A stretch of 13,889 bases of DNA from NCBI GenBank assembly GCA_041743835.1, contig JBGTLW010000228.1, positions 1 through 13,889 on the forward strand, in the 5' to 3' direction. This DNA comes from JBGTLW01 sp041743835 (GTDB lineage: Bacteria > Planctomycetota > Phycisphaerae > Phycisphaerales > Phycisphaeraceae). Within the stretch, counting starts at the first letter, position 1. The number at the start of each line of letters is the position of its first letter. Of this stretch, positions 1 through 6,999 are shown piece after piece. Under the pieces are notes generated by a model that ran no database searches, was not told the DNA's origin, and worked only from the letters and a program-made list of their open reading frames with translations. The translations under genes and the position numbers were made by a program.

Positions 1-1
1 G

Positions 2-2314
2 GGCAAGGCGCTGCTGCGGACCTATGGCCTGCAACCCACACGTGATGAAGCGGTCCGCCTGCGCGACTTTCTGGTAGGGCTTCGGGCGCGCACTGTGCTG
101 GCTGAGGTTCACCGCGAACTGGTGGCCGAGCAAGAAGGTGATGCGTTGCCGGGCGATGGCGTGTTGCTGAAGTGTTTTGCGGCATTTGGCCGGGCGCTTG
201 CCGCGACTGTCCGGTCGGATGGGATCGTGGCGCTGGGCGAACGGTGGCGCGCGGCGTTGGTCGATGCCTCATCCCGCGCTGGTTTACGCGCCGGGCTTAG
301 GCGTAGCCCGGCACGGGCTGCGGCGCTGGTGCAGCTCGAAGGCTCGATGACATCGGTGGACCTGTTCGAGAGCCAGTGGCTGGTCGCGGTGTTTGCGGCG
401 GTGCGTGGTGGCAAGCGCATCGCTGATGCGCTGGCCCGGCTGGAGCGCGGGTTTGATGATCTGGAATCTGTGCTCCGCATCCGCGCGGCGGTGCGTGCGT
501 TGCCGGTGGCGTTTGGTCAGGCGGTGGGGCGTGTCTTGCAGGCGGGTGTCGCGACGGACGGGGGGCTCGCGGCCATGCAGCGCATCGTGCTCACGGGCGA
601 GCTGACCCGCCGTGTTGCCCAGAGCGATACCCTGCGGAGCCTTGACCCGCAGCGGCTTGCCAACCACTTTGACCGTTACGTCGAGTTGGAATCAAGCAAG
701 CGCAGCCTGGTCGCCGCGGCGATCACCCACCGCTGGGTCGCGCAGCAGAGGCAGCGGCTGCTGGTGGGCACGGGCACCCGGCTCAACAGCGACGGGGCGA
801 GCCTGCGCAACCGGCTTTTTGTGCGGGGCCAGCGCGCGATGCGCTTGCGGCAGGTCATCGCCGTGGGTGAGGATATCGCGGGTGGCGATCCGCTCTTTGA
901 CATGTGCCCGGTGTGGCTGGCCAGCCCGGAGACGGTGGCGCAGGTGTTTCCCCGCCGCGTGATGTTTGATGTGGTGATCTTCGACGAGGCCTCGCAGTGT
1001 CGGCTGGAGGAAGCGCTGCCTGTCATCACGCGCGCCAAGCGCGTGGTGATCGCGGGCGATCCGAAGCAGTTGCCGCCGACGCGCTTCTTCGAGGCGGCGG
1101 TCAGCGACAGCGATGATGGCGAGATTCTCACGGCTCAGGATGTATTCGAGGCGCAGTTCGCTGAGGTGGAAGACCTGCTGGCTGCGGCCCTGAATCTGGA
1201 GGTGCAGGAAAGCTACCTGGATGTGCACTACCGCTCACGCAATGCCGACCTCATCGGCTTCTCGAACGAGCGTTTTTACCACAGTCGGCTCCAGCCGATC
1301 CCGGGGCACCCGAGCAATCGCAGCGTGATCCCGCCTATCCAGCTCCACCGGGCCGAGGGTGTGTACGAGGACCGCGCCAATGTGGTTGAGGCGGAGCGGG
1401 TCTGCGCGCTGGTGAGGGACCTGCTCAAGCGGGCGGAGCCGCCGTCGATCGGTATTGCGACGTTCAACATCGTGCAGCGCGACCTCATCTCGCAGATGCT
1501 CGACGACCTTGCCACCGATGACGCGGACTTTGCGCGTCGGCTCGCCAAGGCCCGGCAGCGCGTGGGCGAGGGTTCTTTCGAGGGCTTGTTCGTCAAGAAC
1601 CTGGAGAACGTGCAGGGCGACGAGCGCGACCACATCATCATCTCCACGACCTATGGCCCCGACACCGCGGGCAGGTTTTACCGCAGGTTCGGGCCGCTGC
1701 GGCAGGCGGGGGGTGGCCGCCGTCTGAATGTGCTGGTGACCCGTGCCCGCCATGAGGTCCACCTGGTGTCGTCGATCCCACGCGAGGTTTACGCGGCTGT
1801 TGAACCGGTGCCCGATGGTGTGACTCCCAACGGCGCGTGGCTGCTTTTTGCCTATCTGCGGTACGCGGAAGACCTGGCCGAGGCGTATGCCGAGAACGCG
1901 CGTGTGCTCAATGAGTCGCAGGCCGAGGCGGGCATGTCGGTGTTGCGGCGGCCGATCGAGCCTTACAGCGTGTTTGCTCACGCGCTCGCGCTGCGTCTAG
2001 CGCGGGAGGGTGGTGTGAGCAGCGAGGTCCACTGGGGGAACACGGGGTTCTGCATCGATGCGGCCCTGCGTCACCCCGTGCGCCCGGAGGATGTGACGGT
2101 GGGCCTGCTCTGCGACTTCAACCGCTTCCCGCACGCGACGGACCCTGTCTCGTGGGAGGTTTATCGCACGGGCATCCTGCGTGGCCAGGGTTGGGACCTG
2201 CACCGTGTGTGGACGCCAACCTATTTCCGCGACCCGACGCGCAGCGTCAACGCCATCGCACGCGATGTGGAGGCGGTGCTGGCGCGCGAGCTGAAGGCTG
2301 GTGCGGGAGAGTGA
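2..2314 (+). CDS. Upf1-like SF1 helicase with C-terminal Vsr-like nuclease fold (5' partial)
   Basis: The reading frame is open from base 2, so the start lies outside the window; 770 residues are visible. Superfamily 1 helicase motifs occur in order: motif II FDEASQ (catalytic Asp about visible residue 328), motif III GDPKQLPPT (about 352), motif IV-like YRSRN (about 410), motif V ENVQGDERD (about 535) and motif VI NVLVTRAR (about 576). The Walker A loop must lie upstream. The long helical stretch before motif II and the run CPVWLASP just ahead of it are typical of the large DUF4011-type helicases of bacteria. The last about 110 residues resemble the REase_MTES_1575 (Vsr-like) nuclease domain: a segment with FCIDAA (Asp about 686), then LLCDF, then GWDLHRVWTPTYF. 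The usual catalytic I-E-x-D-G motif reads L-L-C-D-F, so nuclease activity is doubtful. Such proteins are thought to act in DNA repair or defence; the substrate here is unknown. Its only visible neighbour converges on it, so context gives no operon clue. Confidence 0.9.
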   Translation, partial: GKALLRTYGLQPTRDEAVRLRDFLVGLRARTVLAEVHRELVAEQEGDALPGDGVLLKCFAAFGRALAATVRSDGIVALGERWRAALVDASSRAGLRAGLRRSPARAAALVQLEGSMTSVDLFESQWLVAVFAAVRGGKRIADALARLERGFDDLESVLRIRAAVRALPVAFGQAVGRVLQAGVATDGGLAAMQRIVLTGELTRRVAQSDTLRSLDPQRLANHFDRYVELESSKRSLVAAAITHRWVAQQRQRLLVGTGTRLNSDGASLRNRLFVRGQRAMRLRQVIAVGEDIAGGDPLFDMCPVWLASPETVAQVFPRRVMFDVVIFDEASQCRLEEALPVITRAKRVVIAGDPKQLPPTRFFEAAVSDSDDGEILTAQDVFEAQFAEVEDLLAAALNLEVQESYLDVHYRSRNADLIGFSNERFYHSRLQPIPGHPSNRSVIPPIQLHRAEGVYEDRANVVEAERVCALVRDLLKRAEPPSIGIATFNIVQRDLISQMLDDLATDDADFARRLAKARQRVGEGSFEGLFVKNLENVQGDERDHIIISTTYGPDTAGRFYRRFGPLRQAGGGRRLNVLVTRARHEVHLVSSIPREVYAAVEPVPDGVTPNGAWLLFAYLRYAEDLAEAYAENARVLNESQAEAGMSVLRRPIEPYSVFAHALALRLAREGGVSSEVHWGNTGFCIDAALRHPVRPEDVTVGLLCDFNRFPHATDPVSWEVYRTGILRGQGWDLHRVWTPTYFRDPTRSVNAIARDVEAVLARELKAGAGE

Positions 2315-2362
2315 GTGAGAGCAACTACGGGCACACCGGTGGGTGCGGGGGTTGGTGTCGTG

Positions 2363-4105
2363 TCAGGAGCCCGGCTCGAAGTGGCCGTCGGCGTAGAGCT
2401 TTGCGCCTTGGGGGTCGATGTGGCCGCCCTTGGATTCGTAGAGGATGACGGTCGTGGCGGGGTTCTGGACCTGGTCGATGGCGGGCGCGGGTTTGATGTA
2501 CACGTAGCCGGGGGTCTCGCCGGTGCGTTTGTTTTCAAGGATGCTGTCGAGGCCGGGCATGACGGCTCGCAGGTCTTCGAGTCGATCGGGCATCTTCCCC
2601 CTGTGTTGATCGGCGTAGAGCTGGATGGCGTAGCCGATCTGTACCATGTTGGAACCCGCGACGACGCCCCGCGCTTTCTCGCGGGCCTGCGCGAGGAGTG
2701 AAAAATAGGTCGTGACGTTGGTGCCCTGGCTTGCGTGGCGCGGGGTCGGGTTGTTGTGGTGCTTGCCAAGCGTGGCGATCTGCTTGCCCGCGAAGCTGAG
2801 CACCAGCGGCTGGTCGGTGTGTGGCCGCTCAAACACAAGGCCCACGGTGAACTTGGTGAAGGGCGCCTCGCCTTCCTGCTTCTCGAATCGGTCGCGTGCC
2901 CAGTGGCCCTCCGCGCCCGCGTTCCACGAGATGGTCAGCCCGCCGCCGGTGTACTGCATGTCCACGACCGTGCCGCCGTGGTCGGTGATCTTGAGGTTCC
3001 CATCCGCGAAGAAGCCACCGCCGGTGCCGGAGTTGCTGGTGTCCAGGTTGACTCGGAAGTCGAGGTCGCCTCGGATACCCGCCTCGCCGTTCCAGTACAT
3101 CTTTCCGCCACGGACGCGTTGGCCGTACATGTCCAGTTGCTCGGTGGTGGGCGGTGCGCCGGGCGGCAGGATGGCGAGGTGGTCGGTGGATTTGGTGGCA
3201 CCGATGCTCAGATCGGCGCGGCCGGCATCGAGCACGGCATAGAGCATGTAGGGTTGCAGCGGCGGCGTGCTCTTGTCCGCGGGTTGCAGCGCGAACTGGT
3301 CTGCCTTGAAGACGACGCTGTAGCGGGATGACTGGCCAAGCCGATTCATCAGGGCTTGGGAGAGCTCAACTTCGAGCAGCAGGTGGTCGCCGTCTTTGCT
3401 GTCTCGGGTGACCAGGAGCCTGTCGCTTCGCCCGACGGTCATGATGTCGCCGCCGGGCAGCGCGCCGGTGACTCCGGCCGCGGCCCCCATCAGGCCGGGC
3501 GGCCCCTTCACGCCAGCGGTGAGGCTGCCCTCGCCTGTGACGATGCTGTAAGGCTCGATGACCTGCCCCGTGGCGAGGACGTGGGTGAGGTAAATGGGTC
3601 GGACACTGATGAGTGCGTGGGTCCGCCCGGGCCCGAGCGTGACCCACCAGATGCCAACAAACGCCAGCGCCAGCACCACGACTCCAAGCCCCAGCAGCCT
3701 CGCGATGGTGAGGTCGATGCCCATGACGCTGAGCAGCGGGCCACGGGCGGCGGGGCGTTGACGCTTGGCTTCCTCGGCTGCTATGGCCTCGGCGTAGTAG
3801 CCAAGGCCGGGCATCACCGTGGAAGCTGCGGCGGTGTCGGATTGCTTCGCATCGGCGGGCTTAGCGGACGTGCCGTGCTTGCGGATGATGACCGTATCGG
3901 GCGCTGCAGCCGATGAGCTTGCGGGCTCGGGCTTGTCCAGCGCGAGTTCGTAGAGATTGATGTCGTCGTCGGGGGCTTGAGGCTGCGTGGTTGCGGGGAT
4001 AGGCAATGCTCCGCCGCACTTGGGGCAGGCCTTGGTCTTACCCGCTGCGGTGTCCGGCGCCCGCAGGCGCGTCCCGCACGCTTTGCATTGCACTTCGATT
4101 GGCAC
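2363..4105 (-). CDS. zinc-ribbon, single-TM protein with pseudopilin-like C-terminal tail
   Basis: About 580 residues from a GTG start at 4105. Order of parts: an N-terminal zinc ribbon with Cys7, Cys10, Cys27 and Cys30 (two CxxC pairs); a low-complexity Ala/Asp/Pro linker; one membrane segment at about residues 137-158; a region of about 300 residues that I do not recognise, rich in Gly and beta-type sequence; and a tail of about 110 residues (AREKARGVV...IGYAIQLYADQHRGKMP...LYADGHFEPGS). That tail resembles the end of planctomycete DUF1559/prepilin-like proteins, including a His before a terminal ADGH (10 residues between His and DG rather than the usual 9). GTG at 4105 is preferred over GTG at 4159 because it lies directly before the zinc ribbon and because a TATACT box sits between the two; the ribosome site is weak. 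The topology suggests a cytoplasmic zinc ribbon and an exported C-terminal part. Function is unknown; no pilus genes are nearby. Confidence 0.8.
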   Translation of the reverse strand: MPIEVQCKACGTRLRAPDTAAGKTKACPKCGGALPIPATTQPQAPDDDINLYELALDKPEPASSSAAAPDTVIIRKHGTSAKPADAKQSDTAAASTVMPGLGYYAEAIAAEEAKRQRPAARGPLLSVMGIDLTIARLLGLGVVVLALAFVGIWWVTLGPGRTHALISVRPIYLTHVLATGQVIEPYSIVTGEGSLTAGVKGPPGLMGAAAGVTGALPGGDIMTVGRSDRLLVTRDSKDGDHLLLEVELSQALMNRLGQSSRYSVVFKADQFALQPADKSTPPLQPYMLYAVLDAGRADLSIGATKSTDHLAILPPGAPPTTEQLDMYGQRVRGGKMYWNGEAGIRGDLDFRVNLDTSNSGTGGGFFADGNLKITDHGGTVVDMQYTGGGLTISWNAGAEGHWARDRFEKQEGEAPFTKFTVGLVFERPHTDQPLVLSFAGKQIATLGKHHNNPTPRHASQGTNVTTYFSLLAQAREKARGVVAGSNMVQIGYAIQLYADQHRGKMPDRLEDLRAVMPGLDSILENKRTGETPGYVYIKPAPAIDQVQNPATTVILYESKGGHIDPQGAKLYADGHFEPGS

Positions 4106-4138
4106 AGCTAGATCTCGATGAGTCACGCGATACAACGC

Positions 4139-4144
4139 AGTATA
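4139..4144 (-). promoter_or_regulatory. possible -10 box for the zinc-ribbon gene
   Basis: The minus strand reads TATACT here, 33 bases ahead of the GTG at 4105, which would give a leader of about 27 nt. No recognisable -35 element lies 16-19 bases upstream, so this may be a weak or activator-dependent promoter, or the gene may be read from the lipoprotein gene upstream. Confidence 0.3.
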
Positions 4145-4198
4145 TCGGCCCCAACCCACCGCCCGCGCATCGGGTTCTAACCGCGTTGCAATGGGTGC

Positions 4199-4357
4199 CT
4201 ACCTCCTTATGGGGTCGGCGCGATTCTTTTGGAGTTCTTCGTATTCCCGGTGGCTGATGCGTTGGGTGGTGCCATCCTCATTGGTGACGGTGTAGTAGCA
4301 CCCGGCCGAGGCAAGGGTGGTCAGCAGAACAAACAGCATGAGTGGCAGGTGGTGCAT
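4199..4357 (-). CDS. small candidate lipoprotein, 52 aa
   Basis: A short frame that begins ATG at 4357 and ends TAG at 4199. The product has a hydrophobic leader (MHHLPLMLFVLLTTLASAGC) ending in Cys20, with S-A-G before the Cys. This is close to, but weaker than, a canonical lipobox because position -3 is Ser rather than Leu. The mature part is short and polar: YYTVTNEDGTTQRISHREYE followed by a basic tail ending DPIRR. The YTVTNEDG stretch faintly recalls the small YgdI/YgdR-type lipoproteins, but I would not assign it to them. An AGGA ribosome site lies about 9 bases before the ATG. A TATCAT -10-like box is at 4384-4389, just downstream of the fusA terminator. The gene precedes the zinc-ribbon gene by about 90 bases on the same strand and might be co-transcribed with it. 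A signal sequence plus a ribosome site make a real gene likely; its role is unknown. Confidence 0.6.
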   Translation of the reverse strand: MHHLPLMLFVLLTTLASAGCYYTVTNEDGTTQRISHREYEELQKNRADPIRR

Positions 4358-4401
4358 GGTGTGGGTCCTGGGCTATGGCGTGAATGATAATCGCTGGCCA
4401 C

Positions 4402-4443
4402 GTAAAAGGAGAAGCCCGGCCATCGGGGAGATGACCGGGCTTC
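4402..4443 (-). terminator. intrinsic terminator of fusA
   Basis: On the minus strand, 30 bases after the fusA stop, a 14-bp stem (one G-T wobble) with arms GAAGCCCGGTCATC and GATGGCCGGGCTTC closes a 5-base TCCCC loop at 4443-4411. It is followed by the T-rich run TCCTTTT. The opposite strand lacks a T tract, so it works in the fusA direction and isolates the lipoprotein gene downstream. Confidence 0.88.
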
Positions 4444-4472
4444 CGGGGTTGGGGCCGATGCGAGGCTGGGGA

Positions 4473-6653
4473 TCAGGTCCCCTTGCCTTCGAGGATGGTC
4501 TTGGCGATGTTGTCGGGCACGGGTGCGTACTTGAGGGGTTCCATGGAGTACGACGCCCGGCCTTGGGACATGCCGCGGAGGCTGTCGGAGTAGCCGAACA
4601 TTTCTGACAGCGGCGCCTCGGCGGTGATGACGCGGGTGTTGGCCCGCTCCTCGTCGCCGATGACCATCGCCCGTCGGCGGTTGATGTCGCCGGTCACGTT
4701 GCCGATGAACTCCTCGGGCGTGGTGATCATGACCTTCATGATGGGTTCGAGGAGTTGGAGGCCGGCCTTGCGGGTGGCTTCCTTAAAGGCGAGGACGCCC
4801 GCCTGCTCGAAGGCGATCTGGCTGGAGTCCACGTCGTGGTACTTGCCGTCGATGAGTGTGACTTTGACGCCCTGGAGCGGGTAACCCGCGAGCACGCCGG
4901 TCTTGGCCGTCTCGCGGCAGCCGACGCCGACGGACGGGATGTACTCGCGTGGGATGGCTCCGCCCGCGATGCCATCGACGAAGGCGACGCCGTCTTCCCA
5001 GTCGAGGTCCTGGGCCTTGGCTTCTTCTTCGGTGATGGGTTCGATCTGGATGGTGCAGTCGCCGAACTGGCCTCGGCCGCCGGTCTGCTTCTTGTGGATG
5101 CCGCGTGCCTCGGCCGAGCCCTTGATCGACTCGCGGTACGCCACGCGGGGCCGACCGACGTTGATGCCGATCTTCATGTCACGGCGGATCTTGGTGGTGA
5201 TGATGTCCAGGTGGAGTTCACCCATGCCCGCGATGATGGTCTGCCCGGTCTCTTCGTCGTAATGGCTCTGGAAGGACGGGTCTTCGCGGCGGAGCGTGCC
5301 CAAGGCGGTGGACAGCTTCTCCTTATCGTTGGCGGTGGCGGGTTCGATGGACATGGAGATCACCGGCTCGGGGAAGTCCATGCGGTCGAGCACGATGGGG
5401 TCGTCCGGGTCGCACAGCGTTTCGCCGGTGTACGACTGCTTGAGCCCGACGATGGCGACGATCTCCCCGGCCTTGACGGCGTCGCGGGCGATGCGGTCCT
5501 TGGCGTGCATCTCAAAGATGCGCGAGATGATTTCTTTCTTGCCGTTGTTGGAGTTGAGCACACGGGTGCCCTTCTCGATCTTGCCCGAATACACGCGGAC
5601 GTAGGTGAGGTCGCCGTGGGTGTCGTTGACGATCTTGAAGACCAGGCCGGAGAAAGGCGCCGACTCGCTGTTGGGCCGGGTGAGCCGCTTCTCGGCATCG
5701 TCGGGGTCGGTGCCCTCGACGGGTGGGACCTGCGTGGGGTTGGGGAGGTAGTCGATGACGCCGTCGATCAGCTTCTGCACGCCGATGTTCTGGAGGGCCG
5801 AGCCGCAGAAGGTCGGGTGGATCTCGCGGCTGAGGGTGCCTTTGCGGAGCGCCGCTTTGATCTCGTCGGCCGTGAGCGCGTTGTCATCCAGGTACTTCTC
5901 CATCAGCGCCTCGTCGAGTTCCGCGGCACTCTCGACCAGGTCGTGCCGCCAAAGCTCGGCGGTGTCCTGCAACTCGGCGGGGATGTCCCGCTCTTCGACC
6001 GTGGCGCCCATGTCCGACGCGGAGAAGTAGAACGCCCGCATGGTGATCAGGTCGATCACGCCTTGAAAGTCGTTGCTCGCGCCGATGGGGTATTGCACGG
6101 CCACGGCCTTCGCGCCCAGCCGCTCCTTGATGGTGCGGAAGCTGAACTCGAAATCCGCGCCCATCTTGTCCATCTTGTTCACAAAGCAGATGCGCGGGAC
6201 CTTGTAGCGTGCGGCCTGACGCCACACCGTTTCAGACTGTGCCTCGACGCCTTCCTTGCCGTCGAACACCACGACCGCGCCGTCCAGCACGCGCATCGAG
6301 CGCTCGACTTCCATGGTGAAGTCCACGTGGCCGGGGGTGTCGATGAGGTTGAGGATGTAGTCCACGCCGTCCTTGGTCCACGGGCAGGTGGTGGCGGCCG
6401 ACTGGATGGTGATGCCTCGCTCCTGCTCGTCTTGCAGGAAGTCCATGGTGGCGGTGCCGTCGTGGACCTCGCCGATCTTGTAGGCCTTGCCGGTGTAATA
6501 GAGGATCCGCTCGGTGACGGTGGTCTTGCCGGCGTCGATGTGCGCGCAGATCCCGAAGTTTCGCGTCCGGTCAAGCCTTTCGAGCTTGGCGGGTGCGGCT
6601 GCGGGGGTCGTTCCGGGGGATGTTCCGGGGGATGTTCCGGGGGCGGTGGTCAT
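4473..6653 (-). CDS. fusA: translation elongation factor G
   Basis: A GTPase that drives ribosomal translocation. The product is 726 residues, about 20 longer than E. coli EF-G. G1 is AHIDAGKTT (residues 37-45), G2 RGIT (79-82), G3 DTPGH (105-109) and G4 NKMD (159-162), followed by intact domains II-V to the usual C-terminal KYAPVPDNIA. The GVEAQSETVWRQA stretch and the closeness to canonical EF-G motifs point to the main fusA type rather than a spd/mitochondrial-type paralogue. I use the ATG at 6653, since AGG lies 8 bases ahead of it; a GTG three codons upstream has no room for a ribosome site. The first about 22 residues are an extra Thr/Pro/Gly/Ala-rich extension with a GTSP repeat encoded by 12-bp DNA repeats. 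No rpsL, rpsG or tuf lies beside it, so it stands outside a str operon. It has its own promoter, a long leader and a strong terminator. Confidence 0.97.
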   Translation of the reverse strand: MTTAPGTSPGTSPGTTPAAAPAKLERLDRTRNFGICAHIDAGKTTVTERILYYTGKAYKIGEVHDGTATMDFLQDEQERGITIQSAATTCPWTKDGVDYILNLIDTPGHVDFTMEVERSMRVLDGAVVVFDGKEGVEAQSETVWRQAARYKVPRICFVNKMDKMGADFEFSFRTIKERLGAKAVAVQYPIGASNDFQGVIDLITMRAFYFSASDMGATVEERDIPAELQDTAELWRHDLVESAAELDEALMEKYLDDNALTADEIKAALRKGTLSREIHPTFCGSALQNIGVQKLIDGVIDYLPNPTQVPPVEGTDPDDAEKRLTRPNSESAPFSGLVFKIVNDTHGDLTYVRVYSGKIEKGTRVLNSNNGKKEIISRIFEMHAKDRIARDAVKAGEIVAIVGLKQSYTGETLCDPDDPIVLDRMDFPEPVISMSIEPATANDKEKLSTALGTLRREDPSFQSHYDEETGQTIIAGMGELHLDIITTKIRRDMKIGINVGRPRVAYRESIKGSAEARGIHKKQTGGRGQFGDCTIQIEPITEEEAKAQDLDWEDGVAFVDGIAGGAIPREYIPSVGVGCRETAKTGVLAGYPLQGVKVTLIDGKYHDVDSSQIAFEQAGVLAFKEATRKAGLQLLEPIMKVMITTPEEFIGNVTGDINRRRAMVIGDEERANTRVITAEAPLSEMFGYSDSLRGMSQGRASYSMEPLKYAPVPDNIAKTILEGKGT
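6611..6646. repeat. 12-bp tandem repeat inside fusA 5' end
   Basis: Three tandem copies of TTCCGGGGGATG on the plus strand; the third differs in its last bases. Each copy is four codons in the fusA frame and gives GTSP, GTSP, GTTP in the EF-G N-terminal extension. A change in copy number would keep the frame. Confidence 0.9.
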
Positions 6654-6715
6654 AGCAGACACCTGCGGGTTAGGGGGACAATTGCTTCTTCTAATCTGGA
6701 AGCGGTGCAGTTCAT
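6650..6715 (-). other. possible 21-codon upstream ORF in the fusA leader
   Basis: An ATG at 6715 opens a 21-codon frame (MNCTASRLEEAIVPLTRRCLL) whose TGA overlaps the fusA ATG as ATGA. The fusA ribosome site AGG lies inside it. No clear ribosome site precedes its own ATG, so it could be chance; if translated it would couple to fusA. Confidence 0.2.
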
Positions 6716-6999
6716 CAACAACAATGGCGTACCGACCAAACCCAGCCTCTATATCAGGCCGAGGGGCGGGCAGTGGTGCTTGCGTCTGGCAGGCTGGTCA
6801 CTGGTGAGTCGCGGGGCAACCCAGCCGAGGGTACACCGCGTCACGGATAACCCCCGCCGGGTTGGGAAAGGATAGCGGGAAAGGTCAATTCGTCAAGTTT
6901 TTAGCCTGCTGTGCTCGCTCTTAAGTCAATCTCGATTGTCATAACCATTGATCTGCAAGAGACTTCGGCGTAGCGGTTGGCCGTGTGTGATGTCGTGGC
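6654..6999 (-). other. intergenic region: fusA leader and promoter
   Basis: This 346-base stretch between fusA and the DUF481 gene holds no convincing protein gene other than the short upstream ORF noted separately. About 6654-6862 would be the untranslated leader of fusA, near 210 nt, and the fusA promoter follows. The part from about 6897 to 6999, after the DUF481 stop, shows no clear intrinsic terminator. It includes a small dyad, CAATC-TC-GATTG, near 6927-6938, of unknown meaning. Confidence 0.6.
6869..6896 (-). promoter_or_regulatory. sigma70-type promoter of fusA
   Basis: On the minus strand, TTGACG (6896-6891) is separated by 16 bases from TATCCT (6874-6869). The predicted start of transcription is near 6862, giving a leader of about 210 nt before the fusA ATG. 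The local drop in GC supports a promoter region. Confidence 0.6.

Noticed and set aside
2315..2362. Hairpin in the 48-base gap between the converging helicase and zinc-ribbon genes
   Set aside because: Only a short mismatched stem around GCAC/GTGC with no T tract; not a supported terminator.
4755..6875. A 706-codon open frame on the plus strand opposite fusA
   Set aside because: It is antisense to unmistakable EF-G, has no recognisable domain, and its His/Asp/Val/Gly-rich make-up is what the mirror of a GC-rich gene gives.
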